Positions 51,300 through 60,651 of a DNA stretch of 64,000 nt are shown here, piece by piece. This stretch comes from Microbacterium sp. SCN 70-27. GTDB lineage: Bacteria; Actinomycetota; Actinomycetes; Actinomycetales; Microbacteriaceae. Every line of letters begins with the position of its first letter. The first letter of the stretch is position 1. The translations under genes and the position numbers were made by a program. Location of the stretch: NCBI GenBank assembly GCA_001724425.1, contig MEEK01000009.1, positions 1-64,000 of the forward strand, in the 5' to 3' direction. The notes under the pieces were generated by a model, which worked only from the letters and a program-made list of their open reading frames with translations, did not search any database and had not been told where the DNA came from.

Positions 51300-53006
51300 A
51301 TGGCATCCACCCCTGCCGGCGATGCGTTCCGCCGCGCCCGCGATCTGCTGCTGACCCACCGCGACGACCCGGCGGCCGCCCGTGCCGCATTCGAGTGGCC
51401 CGACGTCGGCGACCACTTCAACTGGGCGGTCGACTGGTTCGACCAGATCGCCGACGGCAATGACGCGGTGGCGCTGCGCGTCGTCGAGGAGGACGGCTCG
51501 GAGGCCTCCCGCACGTTCGCACAACTGCGCGATCGCTCCAATCAGGTCGCCAACTGGTTCGCCTCGATCGGCATCCGTCGCGGCGACCCCGTCATGCTGA
51601 TGGTCGACAACCGCGTCGAGCTGTGGGAGACGATGCTCGCCGTCATGAAGGCGGGTGCGGTGATCCTGCCGACGTCGATCGTGCTCGGCCCCGCGGAGCT
51701 CGCCGAGCGCATCGACCGCGCCGGCGTGCGCGCTGTCGTGGCCGATACGACGGATGCCGCGAAGTTCGACGACCTCGACCCCGACCTCGTGCGGGTGATC
51801 ATCGGGGGCGAGCGCGCCGGCTGGCATCCGTTCACGGATGCCGACACCGCGTCCACCGCAGCGCCGGGTGTCGTCGTCGACTCGGGCGACGCGTCGATCG
51901 TCTACTTCACGAGCGGCACGACCTCACGCCCCAAGATGGTCGAGCACACCCACCTGTCGTACCCGGTCGGGCACCTCTCGACGATGTACTGGATCGGCGT
52001 GCAGCCGGGCGACGTGCACATGACGATCAGCGCGCCGGGGTGGGGCAAGCACGCGTGGAGCCTCTTCTTCGCGCCGTGGATCGCGGAGGCGAGCGTCTTC
52101 GTCTACAACTACCGTCGCTTCGACGCCGCGGCCCTCGCCGAGCAGCTCGACCGCGCCGACGTGAACACGTTCTGCGCGCCGCCGACCGTGTGGCGCATGC
52201 TCATCCAGGCCGACCTCGAGAAGCGCCCCCGCGCCCTCCGCGAGCTGCTGTCGGCCGGCGAACCCCTGAACCCCGAGGTCATCGCGACGATGCGCCGCTG
52301 GTGGGGCCTCGAGATCCGCGACGGGTACGGCCAGACCGAGCTCACCGCTGTGATCGGCAACACCCCGGGCGTCCCCGTGAAGCCGGGCTCGATGGGCAAG
52401 GCCCTGCCGGGTGTCGAGATCGTGCTGCTCGATCCGATCACGGGCGAGCCGGCGGACGAGGGCGAGATCTGCCTGCCGACCGATCCGGTGCGACCCCTCA
52501 ACCTCATGGCCGGGTACCTCGGCGAGCCCGAGCGCACGGGGCGCGCGATCCACGACGGGCACTTCCACACGAGCGATGTCGCCGTGCGGGATGCCGACGG
52601 GTTCCTCACTTTCATCGGCCGCACCGACGATGTGTTCAAGGCCAGCGACTTCAAGGTGTCGCCGTTCGAGGTCGAATCGATCCTGCTCGAGCACCCCGCG
52701 GTCGCCGAAGCCGGCGTCGTCGGGGCGCCCGACGCGGTGCGCCTGAACGTCGTGAAGGCCTACGTCGCCCTCGTTCCGGGAGCGACGGCGGATGCCGAGA
52801 CCGCGCACAGCATCCTCGCGCACGCCCGCCGGAGCATGCCGCCCTACATGCGGGTGCGCCGCGTCGAGTTCGCCGAGCTCCCGAAGACGATCTCGGGCAA
52901 GATCCGCCGCGTCGAGCTGCGCGAGCGCGAGCAGGAGCTCGCCGAGGCCCGCATCGAGACCGAGTTCCGCGAGAGCGACTTCCCGGCGCTGAAGAGCGGG
53001 AACTGA
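51300..53006 (+). CDS. Acyl-CoA synthetase (medium-chain / benzoate-CoA ligase-like)
   Basis: ANL-superfamily ligase of 568 residues forming acyl-CoA through an acyl-adenylate. Motifs: Tyr-Phe-Thr-Ser-Gly-Thr-Thr-Ser-Arg-Pro-Lys (P loop), Asp-Gly-Tyr-Gly-Gln-Thr-Glu (motif A5), Thr-Ser-Asp-Val-Ala and Pro-Lys-Thr-Ile-Ser-Gly-Lys-Ile-Arg-Arg with the C-terminal catalytic Lys. His-Ala-Trp-Ser-Leu-Phe-Phe-Ala-Pro-Trp resembles the ACSM/benzoate-CoA ligase branch. It lies next to ETF, hydratase and dehydrogenase genes, fitting use of fatty or branched acids. Its stop is 12 bp from the convergent cytochrome gene stop. Confidence 0.93.
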   Translation: MASTPAGDAFRRARDLLLTHRDDPAAARAAFEWPDVGDHFNWAVDWFDQIADGNDAVALRVVEEDGSEASRTFAQLRDRSNQVANWFASIGIRRGDPVMLMVDNRVELWETMLAVMKAGAVILPTSIVLGPAELAERIDRAGVRAVVADTTDAAKFDDLDPDLVRVIIGGERAGWHPFTDADTASTAAPGVVVDSGDASIVYFTSGTTSRPKMVEHTHLSYPVGHLSTMYWIGVQPGDVHMTISAPGWGKHAWSLFFAPWIAEASVFVYNYRRFDAAALAEQLDRADVNTFCAPPTVWRMLIQADLEKRPRALRELLSAGEPLNPEVIATMRRWWGLEIRDGYGQTELTAVIGNTPGVPVKPGSMGKALPGVEIVLLDPITGEPADEGEICLPTDPVRPLNLMAGYLGEPERTGRAIHDGHFHTSDVAVRDADGFLTFIGRTDDVFKASDFKVSPFEVESILLEHPAVAEAGVVGAPDAVRLNVVKAYVALVPGATADAETAHSILAHARRSMPPYMRVRRVEFAELPKTISGKIRRVELREREQELAEARIETEFRESDFPALKSGN

Positions 53007-53017
53007 CCCGCCGCGCC

Positions 53018-54727
53018 TCAGCGCCCCGAGACGGTGCCGAACATCCGCGCGATCGGCGCGAGGACGAGCGGGCGCGCGGCGACCCACGCGACCGCGATGA
53101 CGACGAGGGATGCCACGAAGAACCAGAAGCCCGTCCAGTTGTCCGCGTAGGCGTTCGGGTCGACGGAGCCCTGCGCGGCGTACATGTGGTTGAGGTTCCG
53201 CAGCGCGCCGGTCGCGAACACGAGGAACACGTGGATCGCGATGAACACGACGAAGAACAGCATCGTCGGGAAGTGGAGCTTCCGCGCCCACTCGATGGGG
53301 TACGCGGCGCTCAGCTTCTCGTTCTTCTTCGGCCACAGGCCGCTCATGCGGAAGCCCGTCACGATCGCCAGGGGCGCCGCGATGAACACCGTCGAGAAGT
53401 AGGCGAGCTGCTGCAGCGCGTTGTAGTTCACCCAGCCGTTCTCCGTCGGCCAGTCGAGCGAGACGTACTGCAGGGCGGCGCTCACCGCATTCGGGATGAC
53501 CTCCCAGCTCGTCGGCACGATGCGCATCCACTGTCCCGTGACGAACAGCAGCACGACGAAGACGAGGCCGTTGAGGATCCACAGCAGGTCGAGCGACTGG
53601 TGGAACCAGATCGTGAGACTCGTCTTGCCCTTCGGGTTCCGCTTCGGGGTCCAGAAAACGGCGGGGCGCTTCTCGTGCCGGATCGTGAGGCCCGACCGGA
53701 TGATCAGCACCATCAGGAAGACGTTGAAGAAGTGCTGCCACCCGAGCCATGCCGGCAGGCCCACGGGTGCTCCGTCGGGCAGGTGGTACTCGCCGGGGTA
53801 TGTCACGAGGAAGTCCTGGAGCGCGGGAAGGCTCAGCAGGAAGCGCACGAGCAGCACTGCCATGCCGGCCGCGAACAGGAGCGCGGCACCGCCGACGATG
53901 ACAGCGCCCGCCCACTGCGCCTTCGTGAACGGGCCGATGCGCGCGGGCTCCGGCTTCGCGACAGGGCGATGGGATGCCGCTCGGCCCGGCCACACGGTCG
54001 GCGTGAACGGGAGCGGGGCGAGGTCACGTGCGGGCGCGACCGCCGCGGGGGGCGTCTCGGCGGGCATCGCGACAGCCGATCCGGCTGCCGCCGGGGTGGC
54101 ATCCGCGGCCGAGGTCGCCGCGGCGGCCTCCGCGGGAGCCGCCGCGGCAGGCGCAGGCATCCGCGCCGCCGCGAGGTCGGGCCAGGCCGCACCGCCGGGT
54201 TCGCGGGGCAATCCACGTCGGACGGGCACCGTCGAGGCTTCGGCCGTGCTCGCGGGGACGGCGGCGGACGATGCCGCTACGGGCGCCGCGGATACGGGTG
54301 CGGCCTCTGCGCTGGACGCAACAGCCGCTGCGGTGGCGATCGCGGCCTCCTCGGCCACCGCGGGCGTCGCCGTCTTGGCGGGCGCCTCGGCGATCTCGGG
54401 CCACGGGTCACCGCCCGCGACGCGGGGCAGCCCGCGGCGCACGGCGACCGGCGCTGCGCCGGCTGCCGATGCGAGCGGCACGGCCTCGTCGGCGGGCGCA
54501 CGGACGGCGTCCGCCTGCGCGGAGCCGGTCACCCCGGTCGACTGCGGCGCCTCCACAGGGGTCGCGCCGACAGCAGCCGCGGCACCCGCAGCATCCGACG
54601 CGATAGCCAATCCGGGCGACGCCTCCGCAATCCCCGCGTCGACCGGCGCAGCGCCGGCCGGAGGCCAGGGGTCGCCGCCGGGCGAGCGGGGCAGACCGCG
54701 GCGGAGCGCCGATCCGTACGTGGCCAT
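53018..54727 (-). CDS. Membrane cytochrome b protein with N-terminal RRGLPR repeats
   Basis: Protein of 569 residues in two parts. Residues 1-250 are Ala/Pro-rich and disordered-looking, but carry three near-identical motifs Arg-Arg-Gly-Leu-Pro-Arg-x-x-Gly-Gly-x-x-Trp-Pro at about 9-22, 97-110 and 170-183. Residues 255-560 form a cytochrome b561-like membrane domain with four or five helices and histidines in Trp-Gln-His-Phe-Phe, Trp-Phe-His-Gln-Ser and Lys-Leu-His-Phe/Ala-Ile-His-Val-Phe, likely haem ligands. The gene follows etfA by 6 bp, suggesting it passes electrons from ETF or another donor to the quinone pool (inference). Confidence 0.88.
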   Translation of the reverse strand: MATYGSALRRGLPRSPGGDPWPPAGAAPVDAGIAEASPGLAIASDAAGAAAAVGATPVEAPQSTGVTGSAQADAVRAPADEAVPLASAAGAAPVAVRRGLPRVAGGDPWPEIAEAPAKTATPAVAEEAAIATAAAVASSAEAAPVSAAPVAASSAAVPASTAEASTVPVRRGLPREPGGAAWPDLAAARMPAPAAAAPAEAAAATSAADATPAAAGSAVAMPAETPPAAVAPARDLAPLPFTPTVWPGRAASHRPVAKPEPARIGPFTKAQWAGAVIVGGAALLFAAGMAVLLVRFLLSLPALQDFLVTYPGEYHLPDGAPVGLPAWLGWQHFFNVFLMVLIIRSGLTIRHEKRPAVFWTPKRNPKGKTSLTIWFHQSLDLLWILNGLVFVVLLFVTGQWMRIVPTSWEVIPNAVSAALQYVSLDWPTENGWVNYNALQQLAYFSTVFIAAPLAIVTGFRMSGLWPKKNEKLSAAYPIEWARKLHFPTMLFFVVFIAIHVFLVFATGALRNLNHMYAAQGSVDPNAYADNWTGFWFFVASLVVIAVAWVAARPLVLAPIARMFGTVSGR

Positions 54728-54733
54728 CGAGGG

Positions 54734-55702
54734 TTACGCCTTCTTCGCCTCGAGGGCGGCGATCAGCTGCGGGACGACCTGGAACACGTCGCCCACGATG
54801 CCGTAGTCGGCGATCTCGAAGATCGGAGCGTCGCCGTCTTTATTGATCGCGACGATCGTCTTCGCGGTCTGCATGCCCGCCTTGTGTTGGATCGCGCCCG
54901 ATATGCCGAGAGCGACATACAGCTGGGGCGACACCGACACGCCCGTCTGTCCGACCTGGTGCGAGTACGGGATGTACCCGGCGTCGACCGCGGCGCGCGA
55001 GGCACCGACGGCGGCACCGAGGGCGTCGGCGAGCTGCTCAGCGAGCTGGAACCCATCCTTCGAGCCGAGTCCACGGCCACCCGAGACGACCTTCGCCGCC
55101 CCCCGCAGCTCCGGACGGCTGGATGCCTCGACGACGGCATCCACCGAGTCGACGGTCGCCGCAGGCTTGCCCGAGGCGTCGACGACGAGTGGCGCAGTGT
55201 CGAGCGTGTGCGCCTCGGCACGGGCATCGATCGCGCCCTGGCGCACCGTGATCACCGGCGCGCCGAACGTCGGGGCGGACGTCGCGTTGTACGCCCCGCC
55301 GTAGACGGAGTGCTGTGCGAGGACACCCTCCTCATCGCGCAGGACACCGACCGCGTCGACCGAGAGGGCGAGCGCCCGGCGGGCGGCGAAACGTCCGGCC
55401 ACGTCGCGGCCCTCGATCGAGTTGGAGATGAGCACCGCGTCGGGTGCCACGAGGGTGAAGGCGGATGCCAGGGCATCCGCCGCGGGCACCGTGAGCCCCG
55501 CGGCGGGCGCCGCCGTCAGCACGACCGCGGCGCCGAGCGCTGCGGCGTCCGCCGCGAGCTCGGCGTTCTCGTGCACGATCAGCGCGACGGGCGTGCCGAC
55601 CTGCGCGGCCGCGCCCAGCAGGCCCGCCGACGACGAGGCCAGCTCGCCCGTCGGGGTGACGTCCAGCAGGACGAGGATCGAATCCGCAGCGAAATCAGTC
55701 AT
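54734..55702 (-). CDS. etfA: Electron transfer flavoprotein subunit alpha
   Basis: FAD-binding alpha subunit of 322 residues. The C-terminal FAD domain contains [20 protein letters not shown] (as Val-Gly-Ala-Ser-Arg) and Gln-Val-Gly-Gln-Thr-Gly-Val-Ser-Val, and [12 protein letters not shown]. With EtfB it takes electrons from acyl-CoA dehydrogenases such as the one encoded at 57.4-58.6 kb. ATG 55702 is 11 bp after the etfB stop. Confidence 0.96.
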   Translation of the reverse strand: MTDFAADSILVLLDVTPTGELASSSAGLLGAAAQVGTPVALIVHENAELAADAAALGAAVVLTAAPAAGLTVPAADALASAFTLVAPDAVLISNSIEGRDVAGRFAARRALALSVDAVGVLRDEEGVLAQHSVYGGAYNATSAPTFGAPVITVRQGAIDARAEAHTLDTAPLVVDASGKPAATVDSVDAVVEASSRPELRGAAKVVSGGRGLGSKDGFQLAEQLADALGAAVGASRAAVDAGYIPYSHQVGQTGVSVSPQLYVALGISGAIQHKAGMQTAKTIVAINKDGDAPIFEIADYGIVGDVFQVVPQLIAALEAKKA

Positions 55703-55713
55703 GTCCGTCGCCC

Positions 55714-56490
55714 TCACGCCAGTCGGTTCTCGATGAGGAACGCGGCGAGCTTCTCGCCGGCATCCCCTTCGTCGGTGATCTTCACGCCGGCACCGCGCGG
55801 CGGCTTCTCGCTCACCTGCGTCAGGATCGATTGCGGCGCGGAGGCCGGGTCGACGTCGACGCCGAGATCGGCGAGCGACACCGTCTCGAACGGCTTCTTC
55901 TTGGCAGCCATGATGCCCTTGAAGTTGGGGAACCGGGCATCCGGCAGCGCCTCAGTGATCGAGATCACGGCGGGGTAGGTCGCGGTGACCTTCGCGGTGC
56001 CGCCGTCGGTCGCGCGCGTGCCCGACACCTCGGTCGCGCCGATCGTCACGGACGTCAGCGCCGTCGCCTGCGGCACCCCGAGGTGCTCGGCGAGCATCGC
56101 GGGGATGACCCCGCCGGAGCCGTCCGTGGACAGGTTCCCGGTGATCACGAGGTCGAAGCCGGCGCGCGTCACGGCGGCGGCGAGGACGCGCGCGGTCACG
56201 CCGAGGTCCGCACCGGCCAGTGCCGGATCGGACACCTGCAGCGCAGAGGCGGCCCCCATCGCGAGACCCTTCCGGATCGTCGCGGCGGCATCGTCGGATG
56301 CCATCGACACGACCTGCACCTCGGTGCCGGGGTTCGCGTCGGCGTAGCTCAGCGCGACCTCGAGCGCACGCTCGCCGATCTCGTCGAGCACCCGATCGGA
56401 GGCGCCGCGCTCGGCGAGGCCCGTCTCGAGGCTCAGCTTGCGGTCGCCATAGGTGTCGGGGACTTCTTTGACCAGCACCACGATCTTCAT
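55714..56490 (-). CDS. etfB: Electron transfer flavoprotein subunit beta
   Basis: AMP-binding beta subunit of 258 residues. It starts [12 protein letters not shown] and contains [12 protein letters not shown] and the C-terminal recognition loop region (Ala-Lys-Lys-Lys-Pro) that docks dehydrogenases. ATG 56490 is preceded by GAAGGAG at 5 nt. It is the first gene of etfB-etfA-cytochrome b. Confidence 0.96.
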   Translation of the reverse strand: MKIVVLVKEVPDTYGDRKLSLETGLAERGASDRVLDEIGERALEVALSYADANPGTEVQVVSMASDDAAATIRKGLAMGAASALQVSDPALAGADLGVTARVLAAAVTRAGFDLVITGNLSTDGSGGVIPAMLAEHLGVPQATALTSVTIGATEVSGTRATDGGTAKVTATYPAVISITEALPDARFPNFKGIMAAKKKPFETVSLADLGVDVDPASAPQSILTQVSEKPPRGAGVKITDEGDAGEKLAAFLIENRLA

Positions 56491-56582
56491 CGGCACTCCT
56501 TCATGACTGGCACCATCCTACGAGATGCGACGGAGTGTCGCGAACACTGAGACTGAGGTTCATCCTGGGATGCCTCGGCGGA

Positions 56583-57359
56583 TCACCGGTTCGTGAAGCG
56601 GGCGGCGCGCTTCTCGCGGAAGGCGGCCATCCCCTCCTTCTGATCCTCCGTGTCGAAGAGCGCGGCGAACGCCTGGCGCTCGAACCGGAGCCCCTCGGCG
56701 AGGGTGGTCTCGAGCGCGGCATCCAGTGCTGCTTTCGCGGCGAACAGCGCGACGAGCGACTTCTCCGCGACCGTCGCGGCGACCTTCTCCGCCTCGGCGA
56801 GCAGGTCCGCCGCGGGGATCACGCGCGAGACGAGACCCGCACGGGCCGCCTCTTCGGCGGAGAGCAGGCGCCCGATGAGAACCAGGTCGGCGGCGACGTA
56901 CGGGCCGACGGCCCGGACGAGGCGCTGCGTGCCGCCCATGCCCGGGATGACGCCGAGCGTGATCTCGGGCTGGCCGAACTTCGCCGAGTCGGCGGCGAGG
57001 ATGATGTCGCACATCATCGCGAGCTCGCACCCGCCGCCGAGCGCATAGCCCGAGACGGCGGCGATCACGGGGGTGCGGACGGCGGCGAAGCGCCCCCAAG
57101 CACCGAAGTGGTCGTCCATGAGCATCTCGCGCCCGGACTTCTGCTCCATCTCCTTGATGTCCGCGCCGGCGGCGAAGGCGCGCTCGCTACCGGTGACGAC
57201 GATCGCTCCGATCGCCTCGTCGGCGTCGAACGCCTCTGCCGCCGCGACGACGTCTCGCATCACCTGGGAGTTGAGCGCGTTGAGCGCCTCGGGACGGTGG
57301 AGTGTGATCCACCCGACCCGCCCGCGGGTTTCGACGAGGATCGTGGCGTATTCGGTCAT
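56583..57359 (-). CDS. Enoyl-CoA hydratase
   Basis: Crotonase-family enzyme of 258 residues adding water to trans-2-enoyl-CoA. The oxyanion hole segment [10 protein letters not shown], the second part [10 protein letters not shown] (catalytic Glu) and [12 protein letters not shown] (second catalytic Glu) are all present, so it is a true hydratase. ATG 57359 lies 29 bp after the acyl-CoA dehydrogenase stop, in the same direction. Likely acts in fatty-acid or branched amino-acid breakdown. Confidence 0.95.
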   Translation of the reverse strand: MTEYATILVETRGRVGWITLHRPEALNALNSQVMRDVVAAAEAFDADEAIGAIVVTGSERAFAAGADIKEMEQKSGREMLMDDHFGAWGRFAAVRTPVIAAVSGYALGGGCELAMMCDIILAADSAKFGQPEITLGVIPGMGGTQRLVRAVGPYVAADLVLIGRLLSAEEAARAGLVSRVIPAADLLAEAEKVAATVAEKSLVALFAAKAALDAALETTLAEGLRFERQAFAALFDTEDQKEGMAAFREKRAARFTNR

Positions 57360-57387
57360 GGGCCCAGTCTTCCAGGCCGCGGTGCGT

Positions 57388-58566
57388 TCACGCACCCACG
57401 ACGCCGCGGCCGATGATGACGCGCATGATCTCGTTCGTCCCTTCGAGGATCTGGTGGACGCGGAGGTCCCGCACGACCTTCTCGATTCCGTACTCCTGCA
57501 GGTAGCCGTAGCCGCCGTGCAGCTGGAGAGCACGGTTGGCGACATCGAACCCGGCATCCGTCGCGAAGCGCTTGGCCATCGCGCACTGCACGGCGACATC
57601 GGGCGCACCCTCGTCGATCGCCCGTGCGGCGTCGCGCACGAGGGCACGCGCGGCAGTGAGCTCGGTCGCCATGTCGGCGAGGGTGAACACGACCGACTGT
57701 CGTTCGGCGAGCGCCTCACCGAACGTGAACCGCTCGTGCACGTGGCGGACGGCGCGGTCGAGCGCCCACTGCGCACCGCCGATGGAGCACGCGGCGATGT
57801 TCACGCGGCCTCCGTTGAGTCCCTTCATCGCGATACGGAAGCCACCGCCGACGTCACCGAGCGTCGCGGATGCCGGGACACGCACCCGGTCGAGGACGAC
57901 CTGACGCGTGGGCTGGGCGTTCCAACCCATCTTCTGCTCGTTGGGTCCGAAGCTGAGCCCCGCGGCATCCGCCGGCACGAGGAACGCCGTGATCTCGTCC
58001 GACTTCCGCTGGTCGTGCGCCTCGCGAGGCGCCCCCGTCCGCGCCATGACGACATAGACGGATGCCTCCCCCGCGCCCGAGATGAACTGCTTCACGCCGG
58101 TGAGGACGTACTCGTCGCCCTCGCGAATGGCCGAGGTCGTGATCGCCGCGGCATCCGACCCTGCGCCGGGCTCGGTGAGGCAGTACGACCCGAGGTCGCG
58201 CATCGAGACGAGGCCCGGCAGCCAGTGCTCACGCTGGGCGGCCGTCCCGTAGGTGTCGATCATCCACGCGACCATGTTGTGGATGGTGATGAATGCCGCG
58301 ATCGTCGGGTCGCCCATCGCGAGCGCTTCGAAGATCGCGGCGGCGTCCGCACGGACGAGGCCCGTGCCGCCGACGTCCTCGTGCACGTAGATGCCGCCGA
58401 GGCCGAGTTCACCCGCCTCGACGAGGACGTCGCGGGGAAAGTGCTTGCGGCGGTCCCAGTCGAGCGCGTTCGGGGCGAGGCGCGTCTGCGCGAACTCGCG
58501 CACGGCATCGAGGATCGCCGCGCGTTCCTCGTCGGAAAGGGTGGCCGGATTGGCGGTCATGCTCAT
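57388..58566 (-). CDS. Acyl-CoA dehydrogenase (isobutyryl-CoA type)
   Basis: FAD enzyme of 392 residues oxidising acyl-CoA to enoyl-CoA. Conserved parts are [18 protein letters not shown], and the C-terminal His-Gly-Gly-Tyr-Gly-Tyr-Leu and Glu-Gly-Thr-Asn-Glu-Ile-Met-Arg with catalytic Glu. The [14 protein letters not shown] start is typical of isobutyryl-CoA dehydrogenases of valine breakdown; no mmsA/mmsB gene is next to it. It is followed by the hydratase, with etfBA just beyond. Confidence 0.94.
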   Translation of the reverse strand: MSMTANPATLSDEERAAILDAVREFAQTRLAPNALDWDRRKHFPRDVLVEAGELGLGGIYVHEDVGGTGLVRADAAAIFEALAMGDPTIAAFITIHNMVAWMIDTYGTAAQREHWLPGLVSMRDLGSYCLTEPGAGSDAAAITTSAIREGDEYVLTGVKQFISGAGEASVYVVMARTGAPREAHDQRKSDEITAFLVPADAAGLSFGPNEQKMGWNAQPTRQVVLDRVRVPASATLGDVGGGFRIAMKGLNGGRVNIAACSIGGAQWALDRAVRHVHERFTFGEALAERQSVVFTLADMATELTAARALVRDAARAIDEGAPDVAVQCAMAKRFATDAGFDVANRALQLHGGYGYLQEYGIEKVVRDLRVHQILEGTNEIMRVIIGRGVVGA

Positions 58567-58719
58567 GTTGTCACGTCCTCGTGAGACACATCGACATCTT
58601 CGTCGCGCCCGGGTAGGGCATTGTGCTCAGTGTACGTGAGAGTGCTGGTTTCTGCGATGGATGCCTCAGCGATCGTCGACAAGGCCTCTGGTCGGCACGC
58701 CGGTGCCCGCCGCGCGAGC

Positions 58720-59163
58720 TTACTCGCCCCGGATCAGCTTCGGGGCACGATCCCCCAGCCAGTACTCGATCCCGACGATCGGAGAGCGATCCCGCAAACC
58801 CGGACCATACAACTGCTCGAACTCCAACTGCAGATCCAACTTGCCGCCCTCGACCCGGTACTCGAGGCGATACTCCGTCGGGGCAGGAAGACCCGCCTCC
58901 GCAAACGCCTCCTGAGCATCCTCGATGTCATCCAGCAACGTGCTCTGCATATCCCGAATGAGATCCCCATCGGCGCCCACAAGATCCTCCGGGAACACCA
59001 CCCCACCGTCCTGCTCGAAATACGCATTCGCCGTCATCGCGCCATGCTCACTCGAGCCGTAGATGTAGTACGCCGTCACCCCCGCGGAGTTCTCCGCATA
59101 CTCGGCAGCGAGCGACACCCACGACGACGACAGCTCCTGCAGAATCCGCTCCTCCGCGTCCAA
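58720..59163 (-). CDS. YezG-like immunity protein, copy 3
   Basis: Protein of 147 residues of the YezG/DUF600 immunity type (Tyr-Tyr-Ile-Tyr-Gly near 32-36; Asn-Ala-Tyr-Phe-Glu-Gln-Asp-Gly near 46-53; Leu-Glu-Phe-Glu-Gln-Leu-Tyr near 113-119). It is the last gene of the toxin operon and begins with TTG, one base after the stop of copy 2. It is most like copy 1 from residue 91 to 123 and like copy 2 from 124 on; it differs from both in residues 59-90. It would bind and block the nuclease encoded upstream or a variant of it. Confidence 0.85.
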   Translation of the reverse strand: MDAEERILQELSSSWVSLAAEYAENSAGVTAYYIYGSSEHGAMTANAYFEQDGGVVFPEDLVGADGDLIRDMQSTLLDDIEDAQEAFAEAGLPAPTEYRLEYRVEGGKLDLQLEFEQLYGPGLRDRSPIVGIEYWLGDRAPKLIRGE

Positions 59164-59164
59164 A

Positions 59165-59608
59165 TCAACTCCCGCGGATCAGCTTCGGGGCGCGATCCCC
59201 CAGCCAGTACTCGATCCCGACGATCGGAGAGCGATCCCGCAAACCCGGACCATACAACTGCTCGAACTCCAACTGCAGATCCAGCTTCCCGCCCTCAACC
59301 CGGTACTCGAGGCGATACTCCGTCGGGGCAGCAAGACCCGCTGCGACGAACGCGGCACCGGCATCCTTCATATCGCTCACCAACGTGCTCATCATGCTCC
59401 GCACGAGGCTCCGGTCCGCCCCCACGAGCGCCCCCGGGAACACGACGACACCGTCCTGCTCGAAATACGCATTCGCGGTCGACGCGCCATGCTCACTGGA
59501 TCCGTAGATGTAGTACGCCGTCACCCCCGCGGCGTTCTCCGCATACTCGGCCGCGAGCGACACCCACGACGACGCCAGCTCCTGCAGAATCCGCTCCTCC
59601 GCTCCCAA
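59165..59608 (-). CDS. YezG-like immunity protein, copy 2
   Basis: Paralogue of 147 residues, identical over long stretches with copies 1 and 3 (residues 14-36 and 94-123 in particular) but diverged at 59-93 (Val-Gly-Ala-Asp-Arg-Ser-Leu-Val-Arg-Ser-Met-Met). It starts with TTG at 59608, one base after the stop of copy 1, with GGGGGAG spanning the end of copy 1 as ribosome site. High DNA identity of the flanks points to recent duplication or gene conversion. Confidence 0.85.
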   Translation of the reverse strand: MGAEERILQELASSWVSLAAEYAENAAGVTAYYIYGSSEHGASTANAYFEQDGVVVFPGALVGADRSLVRSMMSTLVSDMKDAGAAFVAAGLAAPTEYRLEYRVEGGKLDLQLEFEQLYGPGLRDRSPIVGIEYWLGDRAPKLIRGS

Positions 59609-59609
59609 C

Positions 59610-60053
59610 TCAACTCCCCCGGATCAGCTTCGGGGCACGATCCCCCAGCCAGTACTCGATCCCCTCAATCGGGGACTTCTCGCGGAGACCCGGGCCATAC
59701 AGCTGCTCGAACTCCAACTGCAGATCCAGCTTGCCGCCCTCGACCCGGTACTCGAGGCGATACTCCGTCGGGGCAGGAAGACCCGCCTCCGCAAACGCCG
59801 CCTGAGCATCCAACATGTCGTCCACCAGAGCATCCTGCAGATCCCACAGAAGCTCGTCGTCGGCCCCCACCAAAAGATCCGGGAACACCACCACACCGTC
59901 CTGCTCGAAATACGCATTCGCGGACGACGCGCCCTGCTCATTCGACCCGTAGATGTAGTACGCCGTCACCCCCGCGGCGTTCTCCGCGTACTCGGCCGCG
60001 AGCGACACCCACGACGACGCCAGCTCCTGCAGAATCCGCTTCTCCGCGTCCAT
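59610..60053 (-). CDS. YezG-like immunity protein, copy 1
   Basis: First of three tandem immunity paralogues, 147 residues, starting at ATG 60053 behind GAGGAAG; an in-frame upstream start would overlap the nuclease gene. YezG-like proteins neutralise secreted nuclease toxins of the YeeF/LXG or WXG type (family knowledge). Being adjacent to the nuclease it is the likely cognate inhibitor. It is the most divergent copy: Leu-Leu-Trp-Asp-Leu-Gln in the variable segment and Arg-Glu-Lys-Ser-Pro-Ile-Glu in the tail where the others have Arg-Asp-Arg-Ser-Pro-Ile-Val. Confidence 0.87.
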   Translation of the reverse strand: MDAEKRILQELASSWVSLAAEYAENAAGVTAYYIYGSNEQGASSANAYFEQDGVVVFPDLLVGADDELLWDLQDALVDDMLDAQAAFAEAGLPAPTEYRLEYRVEGGKLDLQLEFEQLYGPGLREKSPIEGIEYWLGDRAPKLIRGS

Positions 60054-60060
60054 GACTTCC

Positions 60061-60651
60061 TCACTGATCAAAACGAAGGTTTGACTTCACGCCATCGATG
60101 ATTGACCTCACGCGGAAGGACGTCGGCCGCCCGCTCGCATCGCTCACGATCCTGATCTCGACGTCCGTCACGGTACCACCCTTCTCAAGAGCGGCCGCCC
60201 ATCGGTTCTCCAGGGTCTTGAACGTGCTGAGGTTGTGGGTCGAGAGCTGACTGACCAGGTTGTCGATCTCGGGTGATCCCCCGAACCGGTCGCCGATGAG
60301 GTGCCCTGCGTGATCACCGGGCAGTTTGCCCGGTGTGTCCGGATCGTGACGAAGACGCTTCTCCCGGTTCGTCAAGTACAGATTGTCGGCCTGCACGCGA
60401 TCGATGCGCCCGTTCGCGTCGGTGCGATAGCGGTAGTTGTGTTCGCCCGCCGTGTAAGAGTGGTTCTTCTTCAGGTTGCCGTCGGCGTCGAAGTGATCGA
60501 GATCGCGCGTGCGCCGCCGATTGCGGCGACCCTGACGCCCCACCTTGAGCGCCACTTCCGACACGCCGTGCATCGCGCGCGCCGCGCTACGCAGCGTGTC
60601 GACCACCACGTCGGCGACCTCGTGCTTGATGCTGGCCACGTCAGTCACCAC
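60061..60651 (-). CDS. DNA/RNA non-specific endonuclease toxin (His-Me finger)
   Basis: Protein of 196 residues with a C-terminal Endonuclease_NS_2-type fold. Catalytic segment: Asp113-His114-Ala-Gly-His117-Leu-Ile, then Asp121-Arg-Phe-Gly-Gly and Asn131-Leu-Val and Asn140 as metal or structural positions, and Glu148-Asn-Arg-Trp. This matches the nuclease ends of YeeF-type toxins. The first 45 residues are basic with an Arg-rich stretch (Arg-Arg-Asn-Arg-Arg-Arg-Thr-Arg) and contain no full delivery domain; delivery is probably supplied by the WXG-like protein encoded just upstream, whose gene overlaps this one by 11 bp. Two GTGs (60651, 60648) are possible starts. Confidence 0.85.
   Translation of the reverse strand: MVTDVASIKHEVADVVVDTLRSAARAMHGVSEVALKVGRQGRRNRRRTRDLDHFDADGNLKKNHSYTAGEHNYRYRTDANGRIDRVQADNLYLTNREKRLRHDPDTPGKLPGDHAGHLIGDRFGGSPEIDNLVSQLSTHNLSTFKTLENRWAAALEKGGTVTDVEIRIVSDASGRPTSFRVRSIIDGVKSNLRFDQ

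Noticed and set aside
51623..55978. A very long plus-strand open frame of about 1450 codons
   Set aside because: It runs out of frame through the acyl-CoA synthetase gene and antisense to the cytochrome, etfA and etfB genes. Composition is Arg/Pro-rich shadow typical of high GC; no domain is recognisable.
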